Shown piece after piece: positions 1-14,000 of a DNA stretch of 64,000 nucleotides. Within the stretch, counting starts at the first letter, position 1; every line of letters begins with the position of its first letter. Below the pieces are notes generated by a model. It saw only the letters and a list, made by a program, of their open reading frames with translations, made no database searches and was not told the DNA's origin. Source of the DNA: Lingula anatina (lineage: Eukaryota > Brachiopoda > Lingulata > Lingulida > Lingulidae); the NCBI RefSeq assembly GCF_001039355.2, contig NW_019775493.1, positions 290,236-354,235 on the forward strand. The letters are read 5' to 3'. The position numbers and the translations under genes are program-made.

Positions 1-991
1 CGAAATGCTTATTTTAAAGCTTTTTCAATTAAGATTTAATTTTAGAATAATGCATTAATTGTTGTCTCAGCTTCCATGTAACGTTCTGTATTCAGAAATG
101 AAAAGTTAGTAGTTCCAGCAGTAGAAATTTTATTATTTGTCTCAAATTATTTTTTAAAAAGATCTGTATATCAAAATAATTTGTGCTATTAAATTTTGAT
201 AAGTTAATTTTCTGAGGCTTGCTCATTCTAATAACAACTGAACTTAAAAGTTAAAAACAGAAAATGAAGTTTCTGATGCCAAGGTGGCATCCCAAGACTG
301 AAAAACACACTGAGGCAACTGGATCTGCACCTTCTGAACATTTGCCTCAGGTATTTTAAGAGGGTAAAAACATCACAAACTACTGGAGAGTCAAACATTT
401 CACAATCATGCTTTGGTGGATCCAAAAGTTTGAGCCCAATATTCTCATTTTTTTTCTGTGAACTACAGAAATATAATGAAGGGTCCATCTCCCTATCATC
501 AGAGAATAGGTTTTGTCAAAAAGCAGGGATGAGACTTAAATTCATGAAAAAGTCCACAAATATGGCTTGGGGAGCAGACCTTCCCTACACCCCCTTCCCT
601 TATCTCAGATCTGCATCGATCACGAAAATGATTTTAAAAGTCCAAAATCTTCTAGCAGACAGAAATATATCTCATCCCTGACAAAATTTGTTCTCCAAAT
701 TTTGCTTTTCTCTACATTTTGCATCCACCTACTGGAGTGACCATCTCACAACTCAAATTGCCAGGACTGATTTCACAACTTTAAAGATCTCAGATTTTCA
801 TACAGCATTTCAATAATCATCACTTCTCTTCAGGCGACTCAACTAGTGTGGAATAAACGTGTATTTTAAATCTCCACCACTTGGGTCAATAAAAATTGTA
901 TTCACAACTCGGGCCCATAAATCCTGACATTTATTCATTGTTTGGATGGTCAATGCAAAGGAAGTAGAAAATAATATATGGCTGCACTTAC
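1..991. other. 3' flank of the uncharacterised Ser-rich gene
   Basis: This stretch lies downstream of a good splice donor at 992/991 on the minus strand, so the gene at 992-2619 must continue here or to the left of the window. I could not identify the next exon. The longest minus-strand open frames (about 228-488) show no family resemblance and lack a convincing acceptor. No RNA gene or repeat was recognised. Confidence 0.4.
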
Positions 992-2619
992 ATTTCTAGG
1001 TTTGGACGGGGACTGTCCTGGGGGATCCATGGAACTGCTGCTGTCACCTGCTGGCTGCCAATTAACATTAGGTGGAACTAAAGCTTGACTAGATGTTGAT
1101 GGGAATGATAAAGCACCTGAACTTAAATTTTGTCCTGCACCACTCTGATCTTGAGTTAATGAGTAAAAGTCTTGAATAAAAGGTGTTGTTTGATTATTAT
1201 CAAATGAAGGAGGTAAACTTTGAGAAAGGAATGCATCTTGACTGTGATTCTGTCCGTCAGATCGAGTGTCTTCTGATTTATCGTCCTCTCCTTCTGACTC
1301 TATTTTTATTTCTATGAGCTCAGGTTTTGTGTCACCTTGAATTAAACTATGTTCACTTTGGTCTTGAGTGGGTAGCTGCTGAGAAGAGTCCTGGACATTT
1401 GTTTGGCTAGCTTGACTTGGAGAACTTTCTTCTTCTGTTCCTATCCTTATTCTTTTGGATGCCATAGGTGTGCTTTCATGCACTGGGCTCCCTAATGCTG
1501 CACTAGGTTCGGGCCTTTTAGCACCATGAACGTTTCTAAACATTTGTCTCGGCAGAACTACATTTTCTACTGGTGCCTCTGCCGGCACTGGATGGTGACT
1601 TGGTTCAGAATATAAAGGTCTATTTGATATTTGACTCACAGCTGTTTGTGATGCATCCGCTGTCCTTAACATTCCTGAATCTGACACAGATACACTAGAC
1701 GATGAAGTTTCCGATGTCTGAGTTTTCTTTTTTCCCGCCATTCCATCCCTCTTGTGTTGTGGACTTGTGAACCCTTGTCCTTCGGAAGGTCTAGGTGGGG
1801 CATTTGGGACGGCAGCAGTGGAGGCAGCAGAGTCTTGCCCCATAGATTCACCCTGGAACACTTTGAAGACCTGCATGATTTGGGCCACAAACCTGCCGTC
1901 TTCATAGCTGATTTCCAAATTTGACAGCTCCAATGAGATTACATTATCTTGTTTGTTCCTCACTTCAATACTGTGTTGAAACTCCCCTGAAAATAGGGTA
2001 ATTTTTATGTAAACAGTTGTTTGATCAGCTCTACATAATACTGTGCTGTTAAAAAAATAACTGGCAAAAGCTACTAAAGAGCCACCTTTAAAACAAGGCA
2101 GCTAATGCTGGCATGTGGACAGACAAATTTGAGCAGTGTTAACATGGAAGAATCATGAAAACTAAGATTGAAATCTATTCAGAAAAAAAACTTCACTTTG
2201 ACAATAATAACTAACACAGTTTTGCTTTGGTGTAAACAAGGAAAGCATAAAAATCAGTGCCAAAGAAAAATCTCCATGGCAAACTTTGGAAATTCTTTCC
2301 TGAAAGGATACAACTTACAACATTTTAATGCAAAATGTTCAATTTACAAGTGATACTCTTGTCTTTACATCATCTTATTGAGATACAGATGAATAAAACT
2401 CATATGTTGTAATAATATCCAAGAGGGATGCAGAGGTTCTTCAAAATACAAAGTTACTTTTTATCATATTAACATGATATGGCTGATAATGAGAACAAAT
2501 GTCAGCTTACCATCTTGATTTGTTGCTACAAACTTGCATAACTGGCTGTCTGGTAATGTTGCACAAGACTTCACCAGTTCCACGGGCAGATTTATGTCCA
2601 ACTTTGAAATTTTCAGCAT
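992..2619 (-). CDS. Uncharacterised Ser/Gln-rich, probably nuclear protein (partial)
   Basis: Two exons join in phase: 2627-2511 and 1986-992. Together, from the first in-frame ATG at 2619, they give 368 codons, with a phase-0 donor at the end, so the C-terminus is missing. The N-terminal 80 or so residues look folded (DINLPVELVKSC, then ISYEDGRFVAQIMQVFKVFQ). The rest is low in complexity, rich in Ser, Gln, Pro and acidic residues, with basic clusters such as ASKRIRI, typical of a disordered nuclear regulatory protein. I do not recognise the family. The start is uncertain: a likely exon at about 2712-2792 joins only through a stop in the required frame, so it is more likely 5' UTR. It lies in tandem downstream of HGSNAT on the same strand. 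Confidence 0.6.
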
Positions 2620-5262
2620 ATCGTTTTCTGAAAATATAAACAAGAGATACAATGCAACCACCACTAGATACAATGAAACTCAAGCTTTTAGTGTATTTTG
2701 AATAATTTACCTCAGGGAGTTGGATGTGGATGTGGGATACCCGTGAATCCAAGACGTATAATGCATTCTTATTGTTTCAGCTGCTGTGGCATACAGGTAG
2801 GCTTTTTAAACATTCGTACGAGAAAAACGTCTTTTAATAATTATAAACATACATGCTTCAACGTAGCTAATTACTTTCAAGGTCTTTGCTAAGTTACTTA
2901 AGATACTGCATTCAGCAGGTCGTATAAACGATTGATAGTTTTTCCAAAAGGACGCTATGAACTTGGAAAGAAATATTTGCCACCACGTAGCCGGCGCGGT
3001 CCTTGACCTACTTTGAAAACAAAGGATGATGTACATTTCACTTCTCTTTTCTCAGCAATAACAAAAGAATTACGATAAAAACTGATTTCTTCTACTTCTT
3101 GAGGGCATTTAGTAAAGCCATGCCTACTAACCTTTGTGATCACGGCGTAGAAGACTAAAATAAATGGATTAATCTTCAGAATTCATTAGAGCACCTGTCC
3201 GCCATTTCTTCATTGAATAATAGTCAGTTCTCTCTCATCAGCCACAGTTTCGAACTTTCTCATAAAGGAAAGTGCGTTTTAACCTGAAGCATCGTTTGAG
3301 TTCAAGTTTTTGTAGAAAGAACGATTGACAACTAGATTGAAATATTGGAAAATAATAAAAATTCTCAAATCATTTATACATTACTTGTATATTTTAGAAA
3401 GATGACAGAAAATGATAAAAAAAGTATTGGCTATTTTAATATTTTAATGCATTGTAATTAAAATTACAAGACTCAGAAAAGTCAGTTAAGCTCATCGCTG
3501 TTAGGCTCATCACCTCTACCTGGTGATGCACCTTGTTTAAAGGCAGACAAAAAATGTTGGGGGGGGGGGTATCCTAAGACCATCATATTGTAAGCTTTAA
3601 CAAATAGGCCAATAAACAATGTATTACTTGTTACATGTACATATCTACAAGTACTACAATGTATGGGGCATATATTAAGTAGGGTCTTTTAACTGTTCAA
3701 TATACTGGTTGAAAAAAAAATTGCTCTACACAAAATTTACTAGTATTTATTACAAATGATGAATTTTACCCAAATACAAAGATTAAGTATCTTTTTCTTC
3801 TTTCAAACAGTTGTCATTAATATATACTAGAACAAGATGACACATCAAATTCATTCATTTATTAATTGACTCACCCATTTATTCATTCATACCAGTACAC
3901 TCTTTAAACAACTGTTCTTATTTTGTAGTACTTTAACAGAACATTAGTGGGCAATGATTCTTAGCAACAATTCCAATATTGTGGAGGCATATTTACAATA
4001 TAACTAATAAAATGACTAAATGATCCATCCATTAGCTGTCACAATTACATATTTCTCCTTAGAGCAATTATAAACATACAATGACTAGTATGACTTTAAA
4101 TAACAACAAAGGAGAAGACAAATGAAAGTAATATCAAACCTTACAAAAATGTAAACAAAAATGTTTCCCTTATTTCACTGTTGCATTCATGCTTTAAACG
4201 TTATCACCGAGGAAAAAACCCTGGCCAAAGATAACATTTCAATAAAAATTTACTCAAATGTAACAGTGGTCAAGTTTTTCTCCCTGAGGACTAATCTTGC
4301 TACTTTCATTAAATGTATTTATCTTCACGCATAATATGTATCAGTGATCAATGGATCAAAACAGATAACACAGTTCATAGAAAGACTTAATGAACAATAT
4401 AAAAAAATATATAAATATATACTTGCATAAATGTGTGATGTTATTTTTCTTAAGTTCTAATCAGCAATTTGTATAAAAGACCAAATTTACTTTTCACATT
4501 AACACACCTAATTAGACAATAGTGAGATTTCCATTTATTAAACACAAATTCATTATTTACTAGAACAACTACAGAAGGTATCACTTACCCCCTAGCTAGT
4601 AAAAAAACAAGATATCAAGGTTACATGTTATATTTACTGACATTACAGTTAGGGGTGGAGGTCATAAATTAAAAAAAAATTTCCTAGCCAACATGTCACA
4701 TTTCATTGAATCTTTACAAACATCTACCAGTATATACCATGAAATGTTTAATACATGTACAAACAAACATAACAAAAATTCTTTAAAGTCTGCCCACAGT
4801 TGTATGGGCAGTTAAGACTTACCCAAAGTGTCAAGATCAATGGATTTCATAGTATAAAATAATCTGTGGGTCAAGTTATCAACTTAAATTTCTTTTGGTA
4901 CAAAATTTGGTCCACTTCAGTTTGAAAGCACACAAGTTATAAACAAGCTTATGTAAAGCTCATTATTTCTAAACATCATATATAAAAGTTCAACATATAC
5001 AACAGGATGCTTTTATATAACAAACATATACAAAGAAAGTGCAAGACATGCATATTATCATAAACTATCAAAAGATTATGGCAAATAATAAATAATACTG
5101 TATAAACAATTCTTAATTTTACATTTGTTCTAGATAAATCTGTACAAATTGCAACTGAATTTGCTCTCAGTAGTGTTGTACACAATAAGCTCAAAATGCA
5201 TAACCCTCATGAAATAGCACCTTTTTTTCCATATCCCTTCATTTTTCTAAGTCATTAAAACC
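2620..5262. other. 5' leader of the Ser-rich gene and 3' UTR/intergenic sequence of HGSNAT
   Basis: The right part follows the HGSNAT stop codon and should hold its 3' UTR. The left part (about 2620-3230) should hold the promoter and leader exons of the minus-strand gene at 992-2619. The sequence is AT-rich, with a G run near 3559. I see no other coding exon, RNA gene or clear repeat. Confidence 0.5.
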
Positions 5263-8029
5263 TTATAGTGCAAGGAAGAATTTTTTGACATACAGGTAAT
5301 AAGAAACCAAGACCCAAAAAGCAGCACCCCAAAGGTGAACAGCCAACAGAGCACCATGAGTGCTTGGGACCTTGAACTGCACGGGAAAACAATTGGAAAA
5401 CATTTCATGACACACATAGACAAGGATGGAGTTCTTCCCTGAAATGGCAAACATCAAGATTACGCATTTCCACTTAAAATAAAAAAACATCAGTGACACA
5501 TCAATGATGATGGAGCTGTAGAGTATTTATGTTTAACTCAAAAGTATTTTAGTTTAACTGAAAACAGTTTCCCATCAAAATGCACACACATGTATTTCAG
5601 GATTAATGAAAATTGATGGACAACAGGAGAAAATATGAACTGATTTTTAACACTGTAATTTCCCAATGTCCTAAATGCATGATAACATTAACAATAGGAT
5701 AGTTACATGTAACATTATAAATTGATGCACATACTATTAATGTGGCAGTAATAACTCAGGTGAAAATCAGTATGTTTTTCCAAATTTGCTTCTTAATCAA
5801 ACTTAACAAGTTAAGGGATGATATTGATAACAATGATAAGCATATTCACCATTAAAAGCAAACTGCAGTTAAGATTTTTTTTTTAGAAAAGCTAACTTCA
5901 TTTTGATAGTCTTTTTTAAAGAAGTAAACTTAATCTAGATGATCTCTTTTTCTAAGAAATTCAAAATAAGCTTTGACCAAATAATAATAAAAATACAATT
6001 AAAAAGAACCAAACCTACCTGGATATATGAAAGGAGCACCTGACCAGAATTGTTTCACATCTATGAGCAGATAGCACACAATCAGCAGCAAATACGCCAT
6101 AGAACCAGTGGCCAATACGAAACTGAGCGACCTAGAAATTATTGAAGTTTATTTTAATTTAGTTTTACAAAATAAATCAAGTATGTTAGGTTCCCCTTGT
6201 TCCCCCGATGGGCAGGTTACAGTCTAGCTTTTCACAGCTATCAATCAAGTTTCAGTCTTAAATTTAAGATATATTTTGGTTTCTTTTTTTAAAAACCCAC
6301 AAGTAAATCTTTTATAAGAATGAATCTCTCCAACTCTGTTGGTATTTCTAACTTACCATAAATTTTTGTTAATTGGAACCCATCCTTTATTCTGTGAACA
6401 CTTGGTCAGCAATAGTGCAAGACCTCCCTGGTAATAAAAAGAAATGAATTAAAATGCATTCTAAAAACTTATTCACTTGTCAAAGTGACAATCCTAACAA
6501 GTGCATTTACCATTTTTATGACAAAATAAACTATTCCCTCATCATTTATATGAATTTTTTTCCACACCTAAATCTGTCAGCCATCTTGTTCAAAACTGAA
6601 ATAAAGGACATTCACTGGCTACATTAAATTGGCACATTCAACAGTAAGAGCAATTCAAGGGATGGAAACTGCCAAACTACATCACTGCAACAAAGTTTCA
6701 AAAGACAATCTACTAGTTTATACTCACAGTTAATACTGCAAACAGCATTAATCTGAATATCTTTGAACTATTTTTTCTGTATGTTATCATAATTTTTCCA
6801 GCCTGTAAAAAATTGAACATGTGATTAGCATTATATTTTGCTTACAGGTGGAGTATGGTTAAGACAATCAAGGTGAAATATTGTACTTAAAACTGAGAAA
6901 AATTCTATTCTTTCCTGATTCTCTTTATGAAAGTTTTATTTTGTTCACAGCAGTAGATTATATCATCAGTGTGTGTGTGTGCGTGTGTGCGCGTGCACAC
7001 ACAGGTAAATATAAACTTATTTCAACTTACGTGCAACCCCAGGAAGCATATAAATATTGAGGTGAGTGTTCCCAATATTCCCTCCGGATCATAAGGTAAA
7101 GTGGTGCTATAAACAAACTGAAATGGTATTGAAAGAGAGAATGTCAGGAAAAAATCCATAACAAATCAATTCACATAACACACATGAGATTTCAACATAA
7201 CTGGTATCATTTCATAAAAATTAAAAGCTGTTAACAAAATCATATTTGTGTCAAAACAGTAAAAACTGTTAACTTAAAATGTGTACATTCTTATAGTGTG
7301 ATCTGTATGACTATTACTCTATGTATACAGTATCTGTTGGATCATAGATAAAAGATTAAAGAGTCCCAAACTTTAAACTCAAATCCACAATAATTCCACG
7401 AAGTTTCAATTCACAGCAATGCCACAGGCAAAAAAAAAAAAAAAAAAAAAAAAAGACTCATACTAGTAGCTTGTGCAAAAACAATCTGTAAAAATATTGA
7501 AATTACCACCAGTTGAACTAGTTACTAGTAAAATTTTTGAATTTTTTTTACATGTTTGTGGACAAATTTATTAGCCAATTTGTCAGGTGGCAAATATCTC
7601 AGACTGATCTGATAAAATGTTACAAGCTATTTTTGGCAATTTTTATGAGGAAAAGAGTAACATTTAGTTTACACCCACGCATGTACAAATGCACACACAA
7701 TGGCATGATAAAATGAAATACACTACGGGCAATACAAATAAAACAGTATCTACCCTAAAGGAAGGGGATTGATATATCCTGTCCCTGCCAAGAATCCAGC
7801 GGTCTATGTACCCAGCAACTCCTCCTGTACAATTAGCGTGGGAGCCATTATAATATAAAGGACCACCAGGACCAATGTTGCCACTTAAACATTAAAAAAT
7901 AAAATAAAATAAAAATTTAAAGAAAAAAATTACATACAATAACATATGGACTTTTATTTCGATCAAATTCTTCAAACAAATTGTAAATGGTATGTATTTA
8001 AAATAAATATCAAATATCTATTTAATGAT

Positions 8030-8077
<48 letters not shown>

Positions 8078-11000
8078 GGACAGAGAGAAAGAGAAACTTA
8101 CACATCACAGTCTGGCACTTGAACAGCAAAAGTTACTGCTACATGAACGATGGCACAGCTTAAACCTATGATCCATTCTGCCCAGTACAGCACTATGTCT
8201 CGAATTGGATGCCACCATTTGGTCTGAAAAAAAAAGGAAAAGGTGCAAAACCCAAATGTTCCATTGATATATCTAGCATTACAAATTATCATCCTTTCTA
8301 CATTGTTATCTAAAAAGTATTGAACAGATTCTTTAAACTAGCTCATTTAGAACATTAAATATTATGTCATGAAGGCATGTACTTGAACCATCTATATTAT
8401 GACAAAAAAAATTAGCAGGCACTGCAATTGCATAAAGGCAAATTTAATGGCAATTATTATCAACTATTATCATTGGTTAATCCATGAGACACCTATTTGA
8501 TCACAACTATTATCATTGCTTAATCCATGAGATATCTATTTGATCAAAGACACTGTTGCTCTTTTTGTACAAGTTTGTGCGAAAATATATTCATTTTCAA
8601 TCAGTCATCACTCATTTTTTTCTTTATCCTTCATACAAATACTTGGGGCTTAACAAGTGAAAAATTTAAGATAAATGCCAAGTAAAATCAATTTATAAAT
8701 ACATAAAAAATACTGTTTTAAGGTGACTGTATAACAGCTGCCAACTATCCTTATTCTTGTCAGTGATGGCTAGACAATCATTTTGACTGAAGAAAAATAA
8801 TGATACCAATAAAAGCAGGGGTGATGAGGGATGTCTTTTGGGTCTTACGGAAGACAATCACAATTTTCAAGTTTTCTACTGGAAGACAGTCAAAATGAAT
8901 GATGGATCAACAAAAAAAGGCTATAAAAAGATTGTAGTCTGCTTGCCACTGGTCCAAGACAACTGATAAGTACACTCGGCATCAAATGGCAAAAACTTGA
9001 ATCTTTAAAGGTTTCTAGTACAACTGGAAATTTAGGCGGTTGTTTTAGATTATTTTTTTACCATAATCTATATTCAGATTTCATACATGGACTCATAATT
9101 TTTTATTCAAACCAGTAAGAAGCTTTCTGAGGTCTACCAGTCAAAAGCTAAAGCCACAGACTGAGAATGCATGAGTGATGTTTCAGAAATTGATCAAATT
9201 TACCTGCTGCGGGGGATGTGGAGCATCAATAGAGGCCAGGGAATTACTGCCAAGGGATCTGTTGATAAGCCTCATGTCGTCCTGAAAATAGCAGACTTTT
9301 GCAAAAGTTGCAAAATAGGACTTGGGTGACCAAGGAATTCATTTCAGATCCACCACAACTGATGCAATCTGCATCTTCTCTCATCTAACACAATCACGCT
9401 TTCTCACAAATTATCTCTTTGGAATTTCTCATTGCCAAGTATGATATAAAATCCAAAGATCAACAAGAATTATATATAGATTTTTTTTTTGACTAAGCAA
9501 GCAGAAGCATGAAGCTACAAAACTTTTAAGACAATTCAGGTTTCTATGTTCAGCATAAGTGATATGTCTCAAATAAATCTCAAATTGCTTTTGGTTCAGG
9601 GTAAAAACATTACAGCATTTAATATCAGGGTTGATATAGCTAGTTTTTTGTTATCCATAATTTTATATTGGTTAGACCCATAGGTGTTGCCCAATCACTG
9701 CTATAAATGGTTGCCTCTCTACAGGACTAATAATCAATTGAAACCCAGGATACAAAAGGGCAGCAGCTGATAAAAAGGTTAGGTTATGGAATTAGGAATA
9801 TGTAAAAGGCTAGTTTTTCTTCTAAAAAGCACTTCTGGCAAATTACAAACCCTCAAGCCCATTAATCGTATTTTTTCACTGTCCTTTTCCCTGCCTAGGA
9901 GCAAGTCCTCGCTATTTAAATTCTTTTCCTAAAATACAATAAACAAATCCTTATTCCATATACCCAGCATCATCTCCTCATAAATAGAGAGTTATCCTCA
10001 GCAAACGGCAGCTATAAATTTGTGAATGTATTATTAAGAACCTGAAGTAGTCCTTGACTTGCCTCCATGTCTGCAGGATCTGGGTGGGCAAAGAACATCT
10101 CCATGACAGCCAGGACTAGGTATGTGGCAGCAAACCTTTGGAGGACGCCTGGGATACGCAACTTATCTGGTTCAGTTACTAGAAACAAAGTACAGTGTAT
10201 ATCAATACTGCTTTACTTCATACTTCAAATAAAGAGAGATCTGCATAATACATTTATAGATGAAAATCACAGACAGAGAAAAGTATGAAAATAGGTGCAA
10301 GGTCATAAGTATATACATATACATGTAAATGTTTTCACATAAGATTAAAATTATGAATTTATTAGTAGAATAAAGTGATTTCTAAAAAGGGGAAAATAAA
10401 GAAACAATATCCTGATGAGAAAAAAATGACATTACAATTATAGAATAAGCATAGCAAAAAACTTCTTAAATCAGTCTACTGTAAAAGTGTTATAATAGTT
10501 AATTAACCAATAATGCGCCGTTGTAAGGGTACAATGTAGCACTTTATAATAAAGATCGTATGTGAGATTTTGTCTAAAATCTTCCCATTTTGCCTGCGCT
10601 TTTGTTGTTACAGCTTCTGAACACAATTCTGAATATTTTGACACTATGTATAAAAGAGATATATGTAACCACCAACTAGGCATATGCCACGTCATGCAAA
10701 AAGTGGTCTTAAAAGGGTATATTCATAAAACATTTCCAAGTTAGTAACTCAACAGAGTAACTTCAAGAATAATGTTATGGACGCCAGAAATTTATTTCAA
10801 TTTGTCACAAATTCAGTTTTAACAAATTTTGAAAATAAACTTACCAGAATCCTTTGTATTGATTATTATTCCAAGTATAAAAAGAACAACTGTTCTGAAA
10901 ACTATTTTCTTCAAAATGTCCAACTTAGATACTTTGCGTTTTTTCACACCACGAAATGAGAAGGCCATTGCTGTTCCCATGATAAAAACAAACCTGTAAA

Positions 11001-14000
11001 GTCAGCATGATTTCATAAATTATTAGTATTTGAAAATCAATATTTCATGTCAACTTATATCGGGAAAAAAATTAAAATATAAAAAATAATTACTGAATTT
11101 AGCCATTGCACTTAATTTTGTGTTAAAAGCCATGCCAGACTATAATCTTAATATACTGCACAAAAAGTTTTGCTTAATAAAGTTATCATTATGACACCAA
11201 TAAGGAAAATACTTTAAACACTGTATGTGAAATATATTTTACTTGTAGATTTGTTATATCATCTCATCAACATAAACTGATGGATAATTTAAAGCCAGTG
11301 CTAAAGGACAAACCAAAAGCATGCAACTACATACAACACTTAGTACTAATTCCCAGTTAAACTATCATTTTACTCAGATGGATCAAACCCAGTGGGGACA
11401 TTTGCTGAATGCAATCAGATTAACACCTCTTCTCTTGTTTCCAACATACTCATATAATCATCATTTTTTCTGTATTCTGCTAGAGCTAAGAAGAGGCATG
11501 TTTATCTGATAATAACCTGATTGTATTCAGCGAGACAGGAAACAGGGGCAGGTTTGACAAAAGAAGTTTGACCCCATTCCCACAGACACTATCGGTCTAC
11601 GTAGATCCAACTCTTGTGAAGATTCTCTTTGAGTACAGTCAGCTTACTGAATGACAAGCCTAGATTAAAGCAACTACTAGCTTTAAGCAGACTAAAAATG
11701 TTAATTTTAAAGTTTAGACCCACTTTCCATCAGATAGTCTTCTGTGGACCAAAACAAGGAGTAGAGTAATGAGAGAACATACCAAGGAAAAACAAGATCT
11801 GCTACAGTAAGTCCATTCCATGCAGAGTGGTTAAAGAACCAGTAATGACCTCCGCCATAATTCACAAAGATCATCACAGTTAGTGCTAGTCTGAAACATT
11901 AGGCAGAAACACACATAGAGCACAAACAGAAATCAGTAGCCAAATAGTTGTCACACAAAAGCAAAGATCTGGGACCTGTTTCACAAAAATAAAAAAGTCC
12001 CGTGATTTTGTCTAGCCTAACTGGCTCAAGTTAAGACGGCTAAACTCCAAAAGCCAACTACCAAATGTGTAAAATCAAACTCTGTCATGTTGGTCAAGAT
12101 CTAGGTATGCTGCCCCTTAGTTTCTTTGTGAAAGACAAAATGGTTAGCTAACATTCTTTCCAGACTTTACCAAGATCTAATTTTTTGTGAAACAGGTTCT
12201 GTAATGAAGGCAGACGGGGTGTTGTAGTCAGGTGACAGGGTACAAGAACTCTTCACAGCAGAGATGACTGAAGAAGAATCTCTGTGATTTATTCCCACTT
12301 TCTGTAGTATTTTAAAAACCAATTAATACAAAAAATGGTAAAATTTGATCATTGTCTTTTAATGAAATATTCTACTTCCAGACATATTTCCTATATTTTA
12401 ATGTTAGAAAAATGACCCTCTACAATTCACATGTGAAAATCCTTAACCTTCCCCCTTAAATATTTATTTTTATCATTTCAAGCTTTTTCACTTTTTCAGT
12501 CATCTCTCGAAAGTCTTTCTGGCAAGAAGCAACTGGTCACCTGACCACCTATCTCCAGTCACTCACCATGGGAACACCAAGTCTGCTACAGTAAGGCCAT
12601 TCCATCTTGAATGACGGAAGAACCAGTATTTGCCACCCCCATAATTTACAAAGATCATTATTGTTATTGCAATGCTGAAATAGATTTAGATAAGTCATTA
12701 TGTATCAATAAACTTTACTGAGATTAAAGAAGTAAACTTGTCTCTGAAAGTATAATTCCACATCTTAGAAAATTTGTGTTTTTCTCATTTGGATTAAAAT
12801 CTACTTTTCATTGATAAGTGTAATCCTTGAATCCCTTACCCTCTGAAAGCATCCAGTGAGTTGAGCCTTTCCTTAGATTTATTGTTTTCTGGTTGTTCTT
12901 CATTTACAATTGTTATTATGCCAAGATCCTAAAATCAAATGCTTTGATCAATTTTAAGACAGTAATCACAACTTCATTCTAAACAATTACTTTGAAACAG
13001 AGAGATATATCTATCTTTATATAGTAAAACTGAACAAATAAAAATAAAACCTGAAACACTTCAAAATAAATTTTATCAGCCTTAATTGACACAAACTCAG
13101 TTAGATATTCAGTAACAAAAACATACGCCAGGATAAAAAAGTAAGCTAGAAATTCTAAACAGTTTACTTACTGTGGTCACCAGGTGGTCAGACTGCATAC
13201 AAAATAATTTGTATATATACCCTTTCCTGCAGACCAAAGATAAATTGTTTATATCATGATCAGAATAGATAAAAAATATAATTTTTGGATCAATTCATAA
13301 ATAAAAAGAGGCAAATTTTCAAAACCATGGTCTTACTCCCAATAATTTGTTCTCCATACATTAACTGGGTTACAGATAGGTTATCCAAAGATATAGGTTG
13401 TGAATTTGCTCAGATATTATTATAAATTCTGATTAAATCTTATCCTACGGATTATACTCTCAGACGCTTGCCACATAATTTCTAATAAGGTTTTATTAAT
13501 TGTCAACATTTATTTACTCAATACTAACAGTCTTTACATATAATTACCTTATTAGGAATTTCAAAAAGATCCACAATAGAGCTAAGGCCACAAAAACTCC
13601 AATAGCAACATAGATTGCTGAAAATAAATATAATCTAAAAGGCACCATTTCCAATTTTTGTTTTGTGGATGTACACTTTCAAAAAGGGAGAGAAAATTTA
13701 CTCAAAATGACAAATAACAGATTTGTCAACTCGAATACTGACTAAAGTTTTGTCAATCACCCGTAATTTTCTCCTTTTTTGATCATTTAATACAGAAGCA
13801 AGAAACTTTCAAATCACCCTTTCACAAATAAAAAGGAGGAAATCCCATAAAGGAGGACTAATCCCATCTCTGTATTGTATGATTTAAATACTCACGTATA
13901 TTACTGTCCCAGACCTCTGAATCTGGAGTAAGATTACATGTGCTATTCCCAGGTAGGTCTTTCATTATATATAAGGAATAATTTCCACACTCTTTAAATG

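Noticed and set aside
2712-3205. ATGGCGGACAG|gtgctc near 3205 and a 23-nt mini-exon near 3138 as the true start of the Ser-rich gene
   Set aside because: The chain can be joined up to about 2712, but the exon at 2712-2792 then needs a phase that the next exon (2627-2511) does not accept; in the accepted phase it reads TGA. I kept the internal ATG at 2619.
11783-12674. Copy A or B of the HGSNAT catalytic exon as a dead pseudo-exon
   Set aside because: Both have intact splice sites, identical length and phase, no stops, the catalytic His and mostly silent or conservative differences.
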